Part shown: positions 42,446-50,464 of the stretch, piece after piece
How the letters are laid out: each line of letters begins with the position of its first letter
Position numbering within the stretch: the first letter of the stretch is position 1
Assembly (NCBI RefSeq): GCF_018698455.1
Contig: NZ_JABIOQ010000072.1
Span: 1-64,000 of the forward strand
Length of the DNA: 64,000 nucleotides
Direction of reading: 5' to 3'
Source of the DNA: Sulfurimonas sp.
GTDB lineage: Bacteria; Campylobacterota; Campylobacteria; Campylobacterales; Sulfurimonadaceae
Notes under the pieces: model-generated
Database searches by the model: none
Told to the model about the DNA's origin: nothing
Seen by the model: the letters and a program-made list of their open reading frames with translations, nothing else
Position numbers and translations under genes: made by a program

Positions 42446-43960
42446 TTAAAATAAGTAGTTTAATTCAACACGGTATTCGTTGTATGAATCTTTATCGCCA
42501 TCACCAGCTTTTTCGCGGTCGTTAGCACTTGCTAAACCAACACGAATTTTCGCATATAAGTTTGGTGTAATAGTTTCACGGAAATCCATATGGAGGATGT
42601 TACTATCAGCCTGTACACCAGCCGCTTGTTTTGCTTCATCAAAGTCTTGCATTGCATAACGAGCAAGTGCACTAAATCCAGGAACTAAACCAGCCTTACC
42701 AAAGTCATAATTTACTTCAGCACAAACAGTTTGAGTGTTTGCATACCAGTTATACTGAGCCATTGCACGAGTATATCCACCAGTTGGGAAACCTCTCCAT
42801 GGAGCTACGATATCCGCTTCGTCGCCAACCGCAGAGTAACCAACTTGAGCCTTAAGAGGACCCTTTTTAAGACTTAAACGTGCCATTACAAGTGAACTAT
42901 CTAAAGTATATCTTTCTTTATAGCCTAAGTTACTTGTTGGAGTTGCATCAGTCGCAAGTGTACCTTTAAGTGTTGCCCCACCGATAGCACCACCCCCATT
43001 GTCCATTTGCTGCATATAGCGAACACCTGGAGTTAGAGAGTAACCATCGCCAAGAGTAATTTTATAGTTTAATTCACCCGTTAGTGATGAAACAACGTCA
43101 GGTACAGAACCATAAGTTATATCTACTTTAAGCCCTTTAACAGACTTGTTGCTAGCATCAACTACAATTAACTCATGTTGAGTATCTGCATTAGCAGCTG
43201 TAAAATTAGCAAAAGATAAACCTTGGTGTACTGCAGAGTCATCATTGTTACCCCAGCTATCTTCTGCAGAATCTTTAAATGTAATTACATCATGAAATGT
43301 AGTATGGTCACGTAATTTTTGGGCTGTGAAGTATGCTCCACGAATTTTTGTGTCAGGAATATCTTTCGTTTCAAGAACGAAACCTTCAAAAGTATTTGGA
43401 ATCATTTTTGTATCATTTGATTTTGTAAGGAATGATTCAAAAATCTGACGACCTGTAATAACTTTTGTTTTTGAGTATTCGTACTGAAGATTAGCTTCAG
43501 CAAGAACAGCCATACTATAGTTTCCATTCTCTTTAACTTGATAACGACTAACAGTGTCTTTACCAGCTTTTACTGTACCGATGTTATCTGGACTCACACG
43601 TAGTGCTTCAAATGGACTGTCAGAGTAGTAAAGTCCAGCCATTGCACTTACACCTTGGTATGATGCAGTTTTATAACGAAAGCTACCACCAAGACCAAAT
43701 GCATGACTATCATCTCTTTTGTTTAACTCATCAGCATCATCATTTGCCCAGTCCCACTTAAAAGCGTTCATTCTAAGTCTTCCATAAATCATTCCCTCAG
43801 AAAACATTTCACTAATGCTATCAACACTTCCTGGTGCTTGGTTTGTAACAAGCATCATATTGTTTTTAAATTCACGTTTTGGTTTTGCCTCATCAGCACT
43901 TATAGATGTAGTAAGTAAACATGCCGCAGCAGTTACTAAGCTTATGCGTAATTTTTTCAT
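42446..43960 (-). CDS. OprD-like outer-membrane porin
   Basis: The 504-residue protein has a signal peptide ('LRISLVTAAACLLTTSISA') and a barrel-type sequence. It includes 'SEMFSEGMIYGRLRMNAFKWDW', 'VITGRQIFESFLTKSNDTKMIPNTFEGFVLET' and a C-terminal strand ending 'NEYRVELNYLF', the aromatic close of outer-membrane barrels. The order matches the OprD/Campylobacter-type porins. Sitting 8 bases after soxB, it could admit thiosulfate or release sulfate, but that is inference from position. Confidence 0.8.
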   Translation of the reverse strand: MKKLRISLVTAAACLLTTSISADEAKPKREFKNNMMLVTNQAPGSVDSISEMFSEGMIYGRLRMNAFKWDWANDDADELNKRDDSHAFGLGGSFRYKTASYQGVSAMAGLYYSDSPFEALRVSPDNIGTVKAGKDTVSRYQVKENGNYSMAVLAEANLQYEYSKTKVITGRQIFESFLTKSNDTKMIPNTFEGFVLETKDIPDTKIRGAYFTAQKLRDHTTFHDVITFKDSAEDSWGNNDDSAVHQGLSFANFTAANADTQHELIVVDASNKSVKGLKVDITYGSVPDVVSSLTGELNYKITLGDGYSLTPGVRYMQQMDNGGGAIGGATLKGTLATDATPTSNLGYKERYTLDSSLVMARLSLKKGPLKAQVGYSAVGDEADIVAPWRGFPTGGYTRAMAQYNWYANTQTVCAEVNYDFGKAGLVPGFSALARYAMQDFDEAKQAAGVQADSNILHMDFRETITPNLYAKIRVGLASANDREKAGDGDKDSYNEYRVELNYLF

Positions 43961-43968
43961 TTTTCCCC

Positions 43969-45729
43969 TTAACAGCTTCTAGAACCTTTAACCGGACACC
44001 CACAATCATAATCAACTAAAGTAACATTCCCCTCATTACTTACATCAACTATTTTTTCTCTTTTTATATAGTCTCTCGTAACATCATAGACAGCTCTTAT
44101 TTTGTTTTCTTGAAGGTTGCTTCCTGCGTTTTGCAAGTTACCACCCCATGATGAAACAACATAAGTTTTGTCTAAATCTATTAGTTTTCCACCAATCATT
44201 AGTTTAGAGATTCTTTCTCCAGCTTTATTAGCAACGGCGATACTGTATGTAACACCACCGAGACGACTCATGTCTCCTCCTTGCTGATAAAGTGGATTCG
44301 CATTGAAAACATTATCTGCTATATCTTCTAAGAGAGTAGCAATTTGTTTCCCTTTTAAGTCAAATGTATATACGTTCGGGTAAGTTATACCACACATCTC
44401 ATATACATTATCCATTAAAATGTTATCACCTGCAAGTACAGTAGTTCCCCATCTGTAGCCTGGTGTAAATGACATGTCACATTTCATTTCATCCATGATA
44501 GCATCATTGATAAGCTGATCAAAAGTTGAAAAGAATGTATCGCGTTTGTAAAGAATGTTCTTAGTTTGACCAAGTACTTCACCAAACTCTTTATCAAATG
44601 GTGCATATAGCTCATTTACAAGTTTTACACCCGCTGGATCTGCTGGAATAATATTTGAAGCTATTGGTACAAGTTTGTACTCGTAGTCAATTACTTTTCC
44701 ATCTTTAGCATCTATATCTAAACGCCCGATAAACTTACCATGACTTCCAGCAATTACAATTACTGTTCCATCAATAGTGATAGGTTGAGGAGAAGGGTCA
44801 TGTGTATGTCCACTAAGTATAAAATCTATACCATGAACTTGACGCGCAACTTCTTGATCAACACTAAAACCATCATGAGAAAGAACAACAACACAATCAA
44901 CTTTATGCTCATCTCTTAACTCGTTTACATATTCCTGAAGTGTATCTAGTCTAAGACCAAAACTCCAACCTTCAGTAAACTCTTTAGGATTCGCAGTAGA
45001 TGTAAATGGAAAAGATTGACCAATAATACCAATCTTAGCACCACCTTTTTCTTCAATCGTATATGGTTCGAAAATAAGTTCTTCATACTCATCTGCAAAA
45101 GGATCGTTACCTATAACATTTTGAGTAACAAACTTAGCGTCTAGCATTTCTATAAGCTCTTTAACTCTCTCTTTACCGTAAGTAAATTCCCAGTGGCCAA
45201 CCATTACATCAACACCAAGATAATTCTGTGCTTTAACAATAGCTTCACCACGAGTCTTAAGAGCAACTCCTGTTCCTTGCCATGTATCACCCGAATCTAA
45301 AAACAGTACATTTTCATTACCGCGTTCAGTTCTTACACGCTCAAGATAAGTTTTAATATGAGCAATACCACCCATTTTTCCAAACTTCTTAGCTAACTCT
45401 TCAAAATCAACATGAGTATCAAAGTAAGCATCTAGTGAACTTGGTTCCAAACCATAATGTTTTGCAAACGCATCACCACATAAAAATCCTGGTGTACCTA
45501 CAAGGTTTGGAGCAGAGATCAATGTTGATGGCTCCCTCCAATACAATGGCTTTATATGAGCATGAATATCACACATATGTAAAAGTGTAAAATTACCAGT
45601 TGCCTTAAAGTTATATATATCATTTATAGATATTTGAGCGGGTGTTTTTGGAGAGACACAGCCAGTTGCGGCTGCACCAATTCCAAAAACAGCTGCAATA
45701 TGCATAAAGTCTCTTCTAGAAATATCCAT
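43969..45729 (-). CDS. soxB: Thiosulfohydrolase SoxB
   Basis: SoxB is a di-manganese periplasmic hydrolase that releases sulfate from the SoxYZ-bound thiosulfonate. A Tat leader is present ('SRRDFMHIAAVFGIGAAATGC'). The metallophosphatase motifs follow: 'LLHMCDIHAHIKP' (about residues 49-61), 'VLFLDSGDTWQG', 'VGHWEFTYG', 'VVLSHDGFSVD', and 'IDFILSGHTHDPSPQP'. These are the metal ligands of the family. Length (586) is typical. It follows soxA by 9 bases. The gene order soxXYZAB, without soxCD nearby, is the arrangement of Sulfurimonas cluster one. Confidence 0.96.
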   Translation of the reverse strand: MDISRRDFMHIAAVFGIGAAATGCVSPKTPAQISINDIYNFKATGNFTLLHMCDIHAHIKPLYWREPSTLISAPNLVGTPGFLCGDAFAKHYGLEPSSLDAYFDTHVDFEELAKKFGKMGGIAHIKTYLERVRTERGNENVLFLDSGDTWQGTGVALKTRGEAIVKAQNYLGVDVMVGHWEFTYGKERVKELIEMLDAKFVTQNVIGNDPFADEYEELIFEPYTIEEKGGAKIGIIGQSFPFTSTANPKEFTEGWSFGLRLDTLQEYVNELRDEHKVDCVVVLSHDGFSVDQEVARQVHGIDFILSGHTHDPSPQPITIDGTVIVIAGSHGKFIGRLDIDAKDGKVIDYEYKLVPIASNIIPADPAGVKLVNELYAPFDKEFGEVLGQTKNILYKRDTFFSTFDQLINDAIMDEMKCDMSFTPGYRWGTTVLAGDNILMDNVYEMCGITYPNVYTFDLKGKQIATLLEDIADNVFNANPLYQQGGDMSRLGGVTYSIAVANKAGERISKLMIGGKLIDLDKTYVVSSWGGNLQNAGSNLQENKIRAVYDVTRDYIKREKIVDVSNEGNVTLVDYDCGCPVKGSRSC

Positions 45730-45738
45730 TATTCAGTC

Positions 45739-46512
45739 CTATCTCTTAAGGCCAGGAATTGCAACTTCCGTGCCCTTAGCTTCATGTGTAAGATATACTT
45801 CAAGTGCAACCATTTCAGGAGAACCTAGAGGAATAACTTTTAGTAGTGCATTTTTCATACAGCCTTGAAAACGACGAGGTAGTGTTCTTAAAGAAGACTT
45901 AGTCATTCTATATGCTGGCCAAGTAGCTGCAACTGCAACACCTTTTGAAGTTAAATCCGGTAAAGGTTGAGTTCTAAGAACTGCACCAACGATATCGGCA
46001 GAGTGACATGAGTTACAAGATAAACCTCTTCCACCACGAGCAGTCATATAAGTTTTTTCTCCAAGCACAAACGCTTCTTTAATATACTTATCTGCATTAA
46101 CATCAATATTACTTTTCTCACCATTAGCAAGAGTTTTTACATAAGCACTCATGTCAAACATATCAGAACTTTTAAGCTTAAATGGTTTATGAGTATTTTT
46201 ACTCATAAGTCCTTGAAGAGCTTGACTAACTGTAACAACTTGCTTAAATTCTTTTAAGTAACGAGGAAAACCTGCTATATATGCTGGTAGATCATCTTCA
46301 CTGATGTTAAAAAATGCAGCAACACCAGCATCTCCACCACAATATTCTTCCAGTAACTCTTCACCATTAGATATCATTAAGTCTGCTGGATTATTTTCTA
46401 GCATATCCGTATACATAGCACGGTCTGAATCACTCATAGCAAACTGTTCACCAGCAAACGATAATGATGAAAGAAGTGTAATAGATAAAGCTATTTTAAT
46501 TCCTGTTTTCAT
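45739..46512 (-). CDS. soxA: Sulfur oxidation c-type cytochrome SoxA (mono-haem type)
   Basis: SoxA joins SoxX to form the cytochrome that oxidatively couples thiosulfate to the SoxY cysteine. The protein has a signal peptide ('IALSITLLSSLSFA') and one haem site, 'GLSCNSCHSADIVGA' (about residues 171-185). The key later cysteine is in 'RRFQGCMKNALL' (about 216), which carries the persulfide and ligates the active haem. The N-terminal haem found in di-haem SoxA is absent; only an isolated Cys remains in 'EEYCGGDAG'. It sits between soxZ (3 bases) and soxB (9 bases). Confidence 0.93.
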   Translation of the reverse strand: MKTGIKIALSITLLSSLSFAGEQFAMSDSDRAMYTDMLENNPADLMISNGEELLEEYCGGDAGVAAFFNISEDDLPAYIAGFPRYLKEFKQVVTVSQALQGLMSKNTHKPFKLKSSDMFDMSAYVKTLANGEKSNIDVNADKYIKEAFVLGEKTYMTARGGRGLSCNSCHSADIVGAVLRTQPLPDLTSKGVAVAATWPAYRMTKSSLRTLPRRFQGCMKNALLKVIPLGSPEMVALEVYLTHEAKGTEVAIPGLKR

Positions 46513-46515
46513 TGA

Positions 46516-46851
46516 TTATCCTTTTGGTTTAATCTTTTTACTTTTTTCATTTACTTCACCAGTATTATCTGTGTAAGTAACTTTTAATGTGCCTTTACCA
46601 TCTACTTTCATATATGTTGTAAAAACAGGGTTAGTAGATAAAGATTCCCACACTGTCATATTTGTGATGTCTTTTCCATTGTAGTTAAACTTTACATTAT
46701 TTATAAATTTGGCTGGTATCAACTCTTTTGTCTCTTTGTGTTTCTGTGTACCAGTATCCATTGGGTGCATAACCATAAAACTAACTTTTACAATTTCACC
46801 ATCTTTAAACTTTTTTGGCTTGATTTTAATCAGTGACTTTCTTTTTTGCAT
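46516..46851 (-). CDS. soxZ: Thiosulfate oxidation carrier complex protein SoxZ
   Basis: SoxZ pairs with SoxY to form the carrier on which sulfur compounds are processed. The 111-residue Ig-like protein shows 'DGEIVKVSFMVMHPMDTG' (about residues 17-34), 'IPAKFINNVKFNYNGKDI', and 'VWESLSTNPVFTTYMKVDGKGTLKVTYTDNTGE', the family pattern. It has no signal peptide, as expected, because it crosses the membrane with SoxY by the Tat route. A ribosome site AGGAAG lies 8 bases upstream. The 72-base gap to soxY contains an unusual AT repeat. Confidence 0.95.
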   Translation of the reverse strand: MQKRKSLIKIKPKKFKDGEIVKVSFMVMHPMDTGTQKHKETKELIPAKFINNVKFNYNGKDITNMTVWESLSTNPVFTTYMKVDGKGTLKVTYTDNTGEVNEKSKKIKPKG

Positions 46852-46867
46852 TTTAATCTTCCTATAA

Positions 46868-46910
46868 TTTATATATATATATATATATTTATTTAATTAA
46901 TTAATTAACT
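46868..46910. repeat. AT microsatellite between soxY and soxZ
   Basis: A run of about 9.5 TA units (46870-46888) is followed by four TTAA units (46893-46908), all inside the 72-base gap between soxY and soxZ. Such tracts slip easily during replication. A change in length here would alter spacing or mRNA structure ahead of soxZ, not its frame. Confidence 0.85.
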
Positions 46911-46923
46911 AGTTTGGTTAAAA

Positions 46924-47391
46924 TCAACCACACCCACCGATAGTTACTTTTACGTTTTGAGATGCACTAATGAAGTCACCATTACTTAATTCTACTAAAG
47001 CAGTAACATCTTGAGTTCCACCAAGTTTAATACGAGTTGAGAACATTGCTTTTCCATTAGCTGGAGTTAAATACACATCTATAGAACGTGCATTGAAATT
47101 ATGAGAAGCTAAAATATGAATAGCTTTTACATAGTTATTCTCTGTCATAGGAGAGTCAATGTTAACTGTTACTGGAACAACGGCACCGTTTTCAGCAATT
47201 TCTGGAACTTTAAGTTTTATCTTTGATGATACTGTAACTGTTTTGCCTCCAGTGATAGCATCAACAGCTGTTTGGTAAGACATTGTATTTTTACTTACAA
47301 CTTTTGTTTCGCTTGCAAAACTTATTGCCGGTGTTAGTGCACTAGCAGCAGCAACTAAACCTAGTTTTTTAAAAAAATCTCTTCTTTGCAT
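46924..47391 (-). CDS. soxY: Thiosulfate oxidation carrier protein SoxY
   Basis: SoxY carries the substrate sulfur on a cysteine at its mobile C-terminus. The protein has a Tat leader ('MQRRDFFKKLGLVAAASALTPAISFA') and then the Ig-like domain with 'VKAIHILASHNFNARSIDVYLTP'. It ends in 'KVTIGGCG', the conserved swinging-arm motif with the active Cys as the second-last residue. Length (155) is normal. It is preceded by soxX by 14 bases and shares its transcript. Confidence 0.96.
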   Translation of the reverse strand: MQRRDFFKKLGLVAAASALTPAISFASETKVVSKNTMSYQTAVDAITGGKTVTVSSKIKLKVPEIAENGAVVPVTVNIDSPMTENNYVKAIHILASHNFNARSIDVYLTPANGKAMFSTRIKLGGTQDVTALVELSNGDFISASQNVKVTIGGCG

Positions 47392-47405
47392 AATTTAATT
47401 TCCTT

Positions 47406-47930
47406 TTATCTTTCAGATACGATATATGAAGTCATATCACATATTTCTTGTTCATTGAACAACTTAGTTGTTAAGTTAACTGTCATGTGAGTGTTAGCAT
47501 TTTCAACGCGAGGATCGGCAATTTTTTGATAAACAAATTGATTATCTCTTACTCCACTATCAACAAAAATAGCTTTGTATCCAGTTAAATCCGGACCAAT
47601 ATTTCCAGCACCTACGGCACCTTCTATATTATGACAAGCAACACAGTTTCCGTATTGTTTTGACTTTCCATTAGCATTTTTCTTCGCTAAGCCTTTAGGT
47701 AACTTACCTTTTACTTTTCCACCATTTAAGTTGTGAAATATAAAAGCACCTCTAGCAATTGAATCTTTGTCATTAGTTACACAATTACTAGGCATAGTAA
47801 ATACTTTAGCCGGTGGCAATAAATCTTTTTGAATCAGTTCACTTGCATTAGGCTTTTCTATTACACTACTATAATCAGCAGCAAATAACGAAGTACTTAC
47901 AAGCAACGATATCATAATGGTTTTCTTCAT
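47406..47930 (-). CDS. soxX: Sulfur oxidation c-type cytochrome SoxX
   Basis: SoxX is the haem partner of SoxA. The protein has a signal peptide ('MKKTIMISLLVSTSLFA') and one haem motif, 'GNCVACHNIEGAVGAGNIGPDLTGY' (about residues 96-120 from this start). A late methionine in 'NTHMTVNL' is the likely second ligand. The track frame opens 60 bases earlier at 47990, where 20 codons ('MKILLLEDEYSLRISIVEFL') read exactly like the start of an OmpR-type response regulator. The soxX start chosen here is the ATG before the signal peptide, with GGAA eight bases upstream. The upstream codons are probably a remnant of a lost regulator gene. Confidence 0.9.
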   Translation of the reverse strand: MKKTIMISLLVSTSLFAADYSSVIEKPNASELIQKDLLPPAKVFTMPSNCVTNDKDSIARGAFIFHNLNGGKVKGKLPKGLAKKNANGKSKQYGNCVACHNIEGAVGAGNIGPDLTGYKAIFVDSGVRDNQFVYQKIADPRVENANTHMTVNLTTKLFNEQEICDMTSYIVSER

Positions 47931-47990
47931 TAAAAATTCCACAATACTTATTCTTAACGAGTACTCATCTTCAAGTAATAATATTTTCAT
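47931..47990 (-). pseudogene. N-terminal remnant of a response-regulator gene fused to soxX
   Basis: Twenty codons 'MKILLLEDEYSLRISIVEFL' match the first strand and acidic pair (E-D) of OmpR-type receivers. They start at an ATG overlapping the stop of the upstream sensor gene by four bases, the usual coupling of sensor and regulator genes. The frame then runs without a break into the SoxX signal peptide. A deletion that removed the rest of the regulator is the simplest reading. Confidence 0.65.
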
Positions 47991-49084
47991 TTTATTTTCC
48001 CATCTATTTTTTTTACTATTTTTCTATTTAACATTATTTGTATAAGTTCATCTTTTGAGTACTGGTCAAACTTCTCGTATGCTTCGTCAAAAAAGAGTTT
48101 TCTATCTTCTTTGTCAATTATATCCTGTAGATAGACTAAAGAGTTAGCGGAATAATCAGCATAAATATTGTTTGCATACTTTTCTTTTTTAAGTATATCA
48201 TAGAGACCACTTTTTGTAATGTTGATAAAAAAGGAGATATCATCGTCTTGGTCTCTAAAATAATCTAAATATTTTTTTGGTAATACAAAAACAAAACCAC
48301 CAATGATTTTTCCATTTCCATCTTGCATGCTGTCATAAAAAATATACTTATTATCTTTATCTAATAACCCAGTTAGTTTTAGCTCCTTAAAATCAACCGT
48401 CTTTAAAGTTTGTATATGAGAATAGTTATAGTTTCTGTTTGCGAGAATATAATCGGAGATAGCTAAATTTTGCATCATTAATACTGCAGTATCAATGTAC
48501 TGTACATCTAGTAGAACATATAAATCAATGCCGATACTACTAAAAAATTCTGTAATCGATTTAAAAAATGAGATGACTTCCACAAAACCGAGTCTTGTTC
48601 CATCTTTGGCATAAATGGGAACAGTCGCCTTGGTTCCCACTCGTCGTCCAATTTCAATAGAAGCCCTAGGATTTGTATGTGTGTCGAAGTACTTGAGGTC
48701 TAGCCTGTAGTCTCCAATGGGCATTCCCGTATAAACATTATCCCAACTCCGGGCAAATATATTTAATTCTTCTGTTAGAATTTGTGCTCTGATATGAAGG
48801 CTAGTCTCTTTTTCTATACTATTTAGCGCATCGGTTAGTAATTCATATCCTAAATCTTCGTCATCATTTTCAAGTGCATTGACGAGAGCTTCATTCTTTG
48901 ATAACAAAATAGCGACTTTTAAATCATCCATCTGATGAGTTTTGAGTTGTGCGGCAATCGTCAATCTCATTTGATCCACAATATTGTTTAGTTTTTGCTC
49001 ATTCACTTCATTATTAAAATAAAAAAAAATGGAAATAGTAATGGCAGTAAGTAGAACAAAAATTATAATTATTTTTTGTAACAT
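47987..49084 (-). CDS. Periplasmic Cache-type sensor without kinase domain
   Basis: The 365-residue protein has one N-terminal helix ('IIIIFVLLTAITISIFFYF'). A long extracellular region follows that looks like a double Cache sensor: 'LKVAILLSKNEALVNALENDD', 'NIFARSWDNVYTGMPIGDYR', 'RRVGTKATVPIYAKDGTRLGFVEVISFFKSITEFFSSIGIDLYVLLD'. No second membrane helix, HAMP or histidine kinase domain follows; the protein ends 'KKIDGKIK'. It could sense a ligand and act through a partner kinase elsewhere. Its stop overlaps the response-regulator remnant, so it was once part of a two-component set placed ahead of the sox operon. Confidence 0.7.
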   Translation of the reverse strand: MLQKIIIIFVLLTAITISIFFYFNNEVNEQKLNNIVDQMRLTIAAQLKTHQMDDLKVAILLSKNEALVNALENDDEDLGYELLTDALNSIEKETSLHIRAQILTEELNIFARSWDNVYTGMPIGDYRLDLKYFDTHTNPRASIEIGRRVGTKATVPIYAKDGTRLGFVEVISFFKSITEFFSSIGIDLYVLLDVQYIDTAVLMMQNLAISDYILANRNYNYSHIQTLKTVDFKELKLTGLLDKDNKYIFYDSMQDGNGKIIGGFVFVLPKKYLDYFRDQDDDISFFINITKSGLYDILKKEKYANNIYADYSANSLVYLQDIIDKEDRKLFFDEAYEKFDQYSKDELIQIMLNRKIVKKIDGKIK

Positions 49085-49174
49085 AATTGTCCAGTGAGCT
49101 TAAAGTAGATACAATTTTACACTAAATTTACAAAAAAGCAATACAAAATAAAAAATATGGAGGTATAAAAGAAA

Positions 49175-49645
49175 ATGAAGAAAATTATAATTTACCTATT
49201 AGTGTGTTCTTTTGCAGTAATTCAAGCAGATGAGGAAGTGCATAAAGTTGTTTACGATCTTACAACAAGTAAGTTAGAAACATTTGAAAAAGTTGTGTTA
49301 AGTGCAATTGCAATGAATAAAACACATTATGAAAATAAGTTTGAGGAGTTAGAAGTATCTGTGGTTATTCATGGTGGAGCATACAGGTTTTTTGTAAAAG
49401 ATCTTGTAAATACTATATATAAAGATGACCTGAGACTACTTAAAAAACAGGAGAGCATCAAAAAACATATCGAATTAATGTCTGATACATATGATGTTGA
49501 GTTTTTAATGTGTAGAGTTGGAATGCTGAAAAATAAACTTGATGTAAATAATATAATGGATTTTGTTAAAATAGTTCCAAATTCAACTATTGGCTTGATA
49601 GATAAACAAAATGATGGATTTGCATATCTGCCAGTTGGAGATTAA
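49175..49645 (+). CDS. Secreted DsrE-like protein
   Basis: The 156-residue protein has a signal peptide ('MKKIIIYLLVCSFAVIQA'). The DsrE-type fold follows ('HKVVYDLTTSKLETFEKVVLSAIAMNKTHYENKFEELEVSVVIHGGAYRFFVKD', 'VEFLMCRVGMLKNKL'), with a single mature cysteine in 'FLMCRVGM'. It faces away from the sensor gene at the head of the sox operon across a 90-base gap. Together with the DsrE-like gene at the other end, the sox region is bracketed by two such proteins. Sulfur transfer is the likely theme. Confidence 0.72.
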   Translation: MKKIIIYLLVCSFAVIQADEEVHKVVYDLTTSKLETFEKVVLSAIAMNKTHYENKFEELEVSVVIHGGAYRFFVKDLVNTIYKDDLRLLKKQESIKKHIELMSDTYDVEFLMCRVGMLKNKLDVNNIMDFVKIVPNSTIGLIDKQNDGFAYLPVGD

Positions 49646-49707
49646 ACAATAGATTAAAGTCTGATTCGATATAATCTATTAATTAATTATTTAAAATAGG
49701 AACGTAT

Positions 49708-50463
49708 ATGGACATTTTTGAAGCACATAAAGAGAGAATAATTACGGGGATTGCTCTTTTAGCAGCAGTACTTATAGTAGGTTTAATAGACAACTTTTTC
49801 GTAATGTGGTTAGTCTTTGGTGGTGTCTATCTTCTTGCATTTAAAGAAGCAGAGAAACTCTTTGGAGTTGAGAAAGATCATCTTTTCCCTTTTGCTTTAG
49901 GTACTTGGTTACTTGCAGGAGTCTATCCTTATGGAGATGATCTTTTTGTTTTAGCTGGTGTTGTTTATGCGAGTGCAGTGGCGTTTAACAAAGAACTTTT
50001 ATGGAAAGACTTTTTACCTTTTATCTACCCAACAGCAGGTATGCTTTTCATGCTTACAATGTACCAAGAGTATGGAATACTTTCTCTTCTATGGTTACTT
50101 GCAGTAGTAGCACTGAGTGATATTGGTGCTTATGTAGTAGGTAAAAGCATAGGTAAAACAAAATTTTGTGAGACAAGTCCAAATAAAACGATGGAAGGAG
50201 TAGTTGGCGGGGTAGCTGTTGCTACTATCGGAGGTCTCTTTTTTGGACTTCCTATTGTTGATTTTAGTATTGCCTTTGTTATCTCTTTTATGGTTGCTGT
50301 GAGTTCTATATTTGGAGATTTATTTGAATCTTCACTCAAACGCAGTGCTGGAGTAAAGGATAGTGGTGATTTACTTCCAGGTCATGGCGGTGTTCTTGAC
50401 CGTATTGATGGATACCTTTTTGGTGGAATCATTATGCTTGTTCTCTTGAGAGGACTTGTCTAG
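49708..50463 (+). CDS. cdsA: Phosphatidate cytidylyltransferase
   Basis: CdsA makes CDP-diacylglycerol from phosphatidate and CTP at the inner membrane, the branch point of phospholipid synthesis. The protein has about seven membrane helices. The C-terminal signature reads 'SSIFGDLFESSLKRSAGVKDSGDLLPGHGGVLDRIDGYLF' in parts (about residues 198-240), with the metal-binding Asp residues. 'LSDIGAYVVGKSIGKTKF' precedes it. Length (251) is typical. It is translationally coupled to dxr, whose start lies right after its stop. Confidence 0.93.
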   Translation: MDIFEAHKERIITGIALLAAVLIVGLIDNFFVMWLVFGGVYLLAFKEAEKLFGVEKDHLFPFALGTWLLAGVYPYGDDLFVLAGVVYASAVAFNKELLWKDFLPFIYPTAGMLFMLTMYQEYGILSLLWLLAVVALSDIGAYVVGKSIGKTKFCETSPNKTMEGVVGGVAVATIGGLFFGLPIVDFSIAFVISFMVAVSSIFGDLFESSLKRSAGVKDSGDLLPGHGGVLDRIDGYLFGGIIMLVLLRGLV

Positions 50464-50464
50464 T

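Noticed and set aside
46870-46908. AT tract as a possible replication origin
   Set aside because: No DnaA boxes or origin-linked genes are nearby and it lies inside a co-directional operon.
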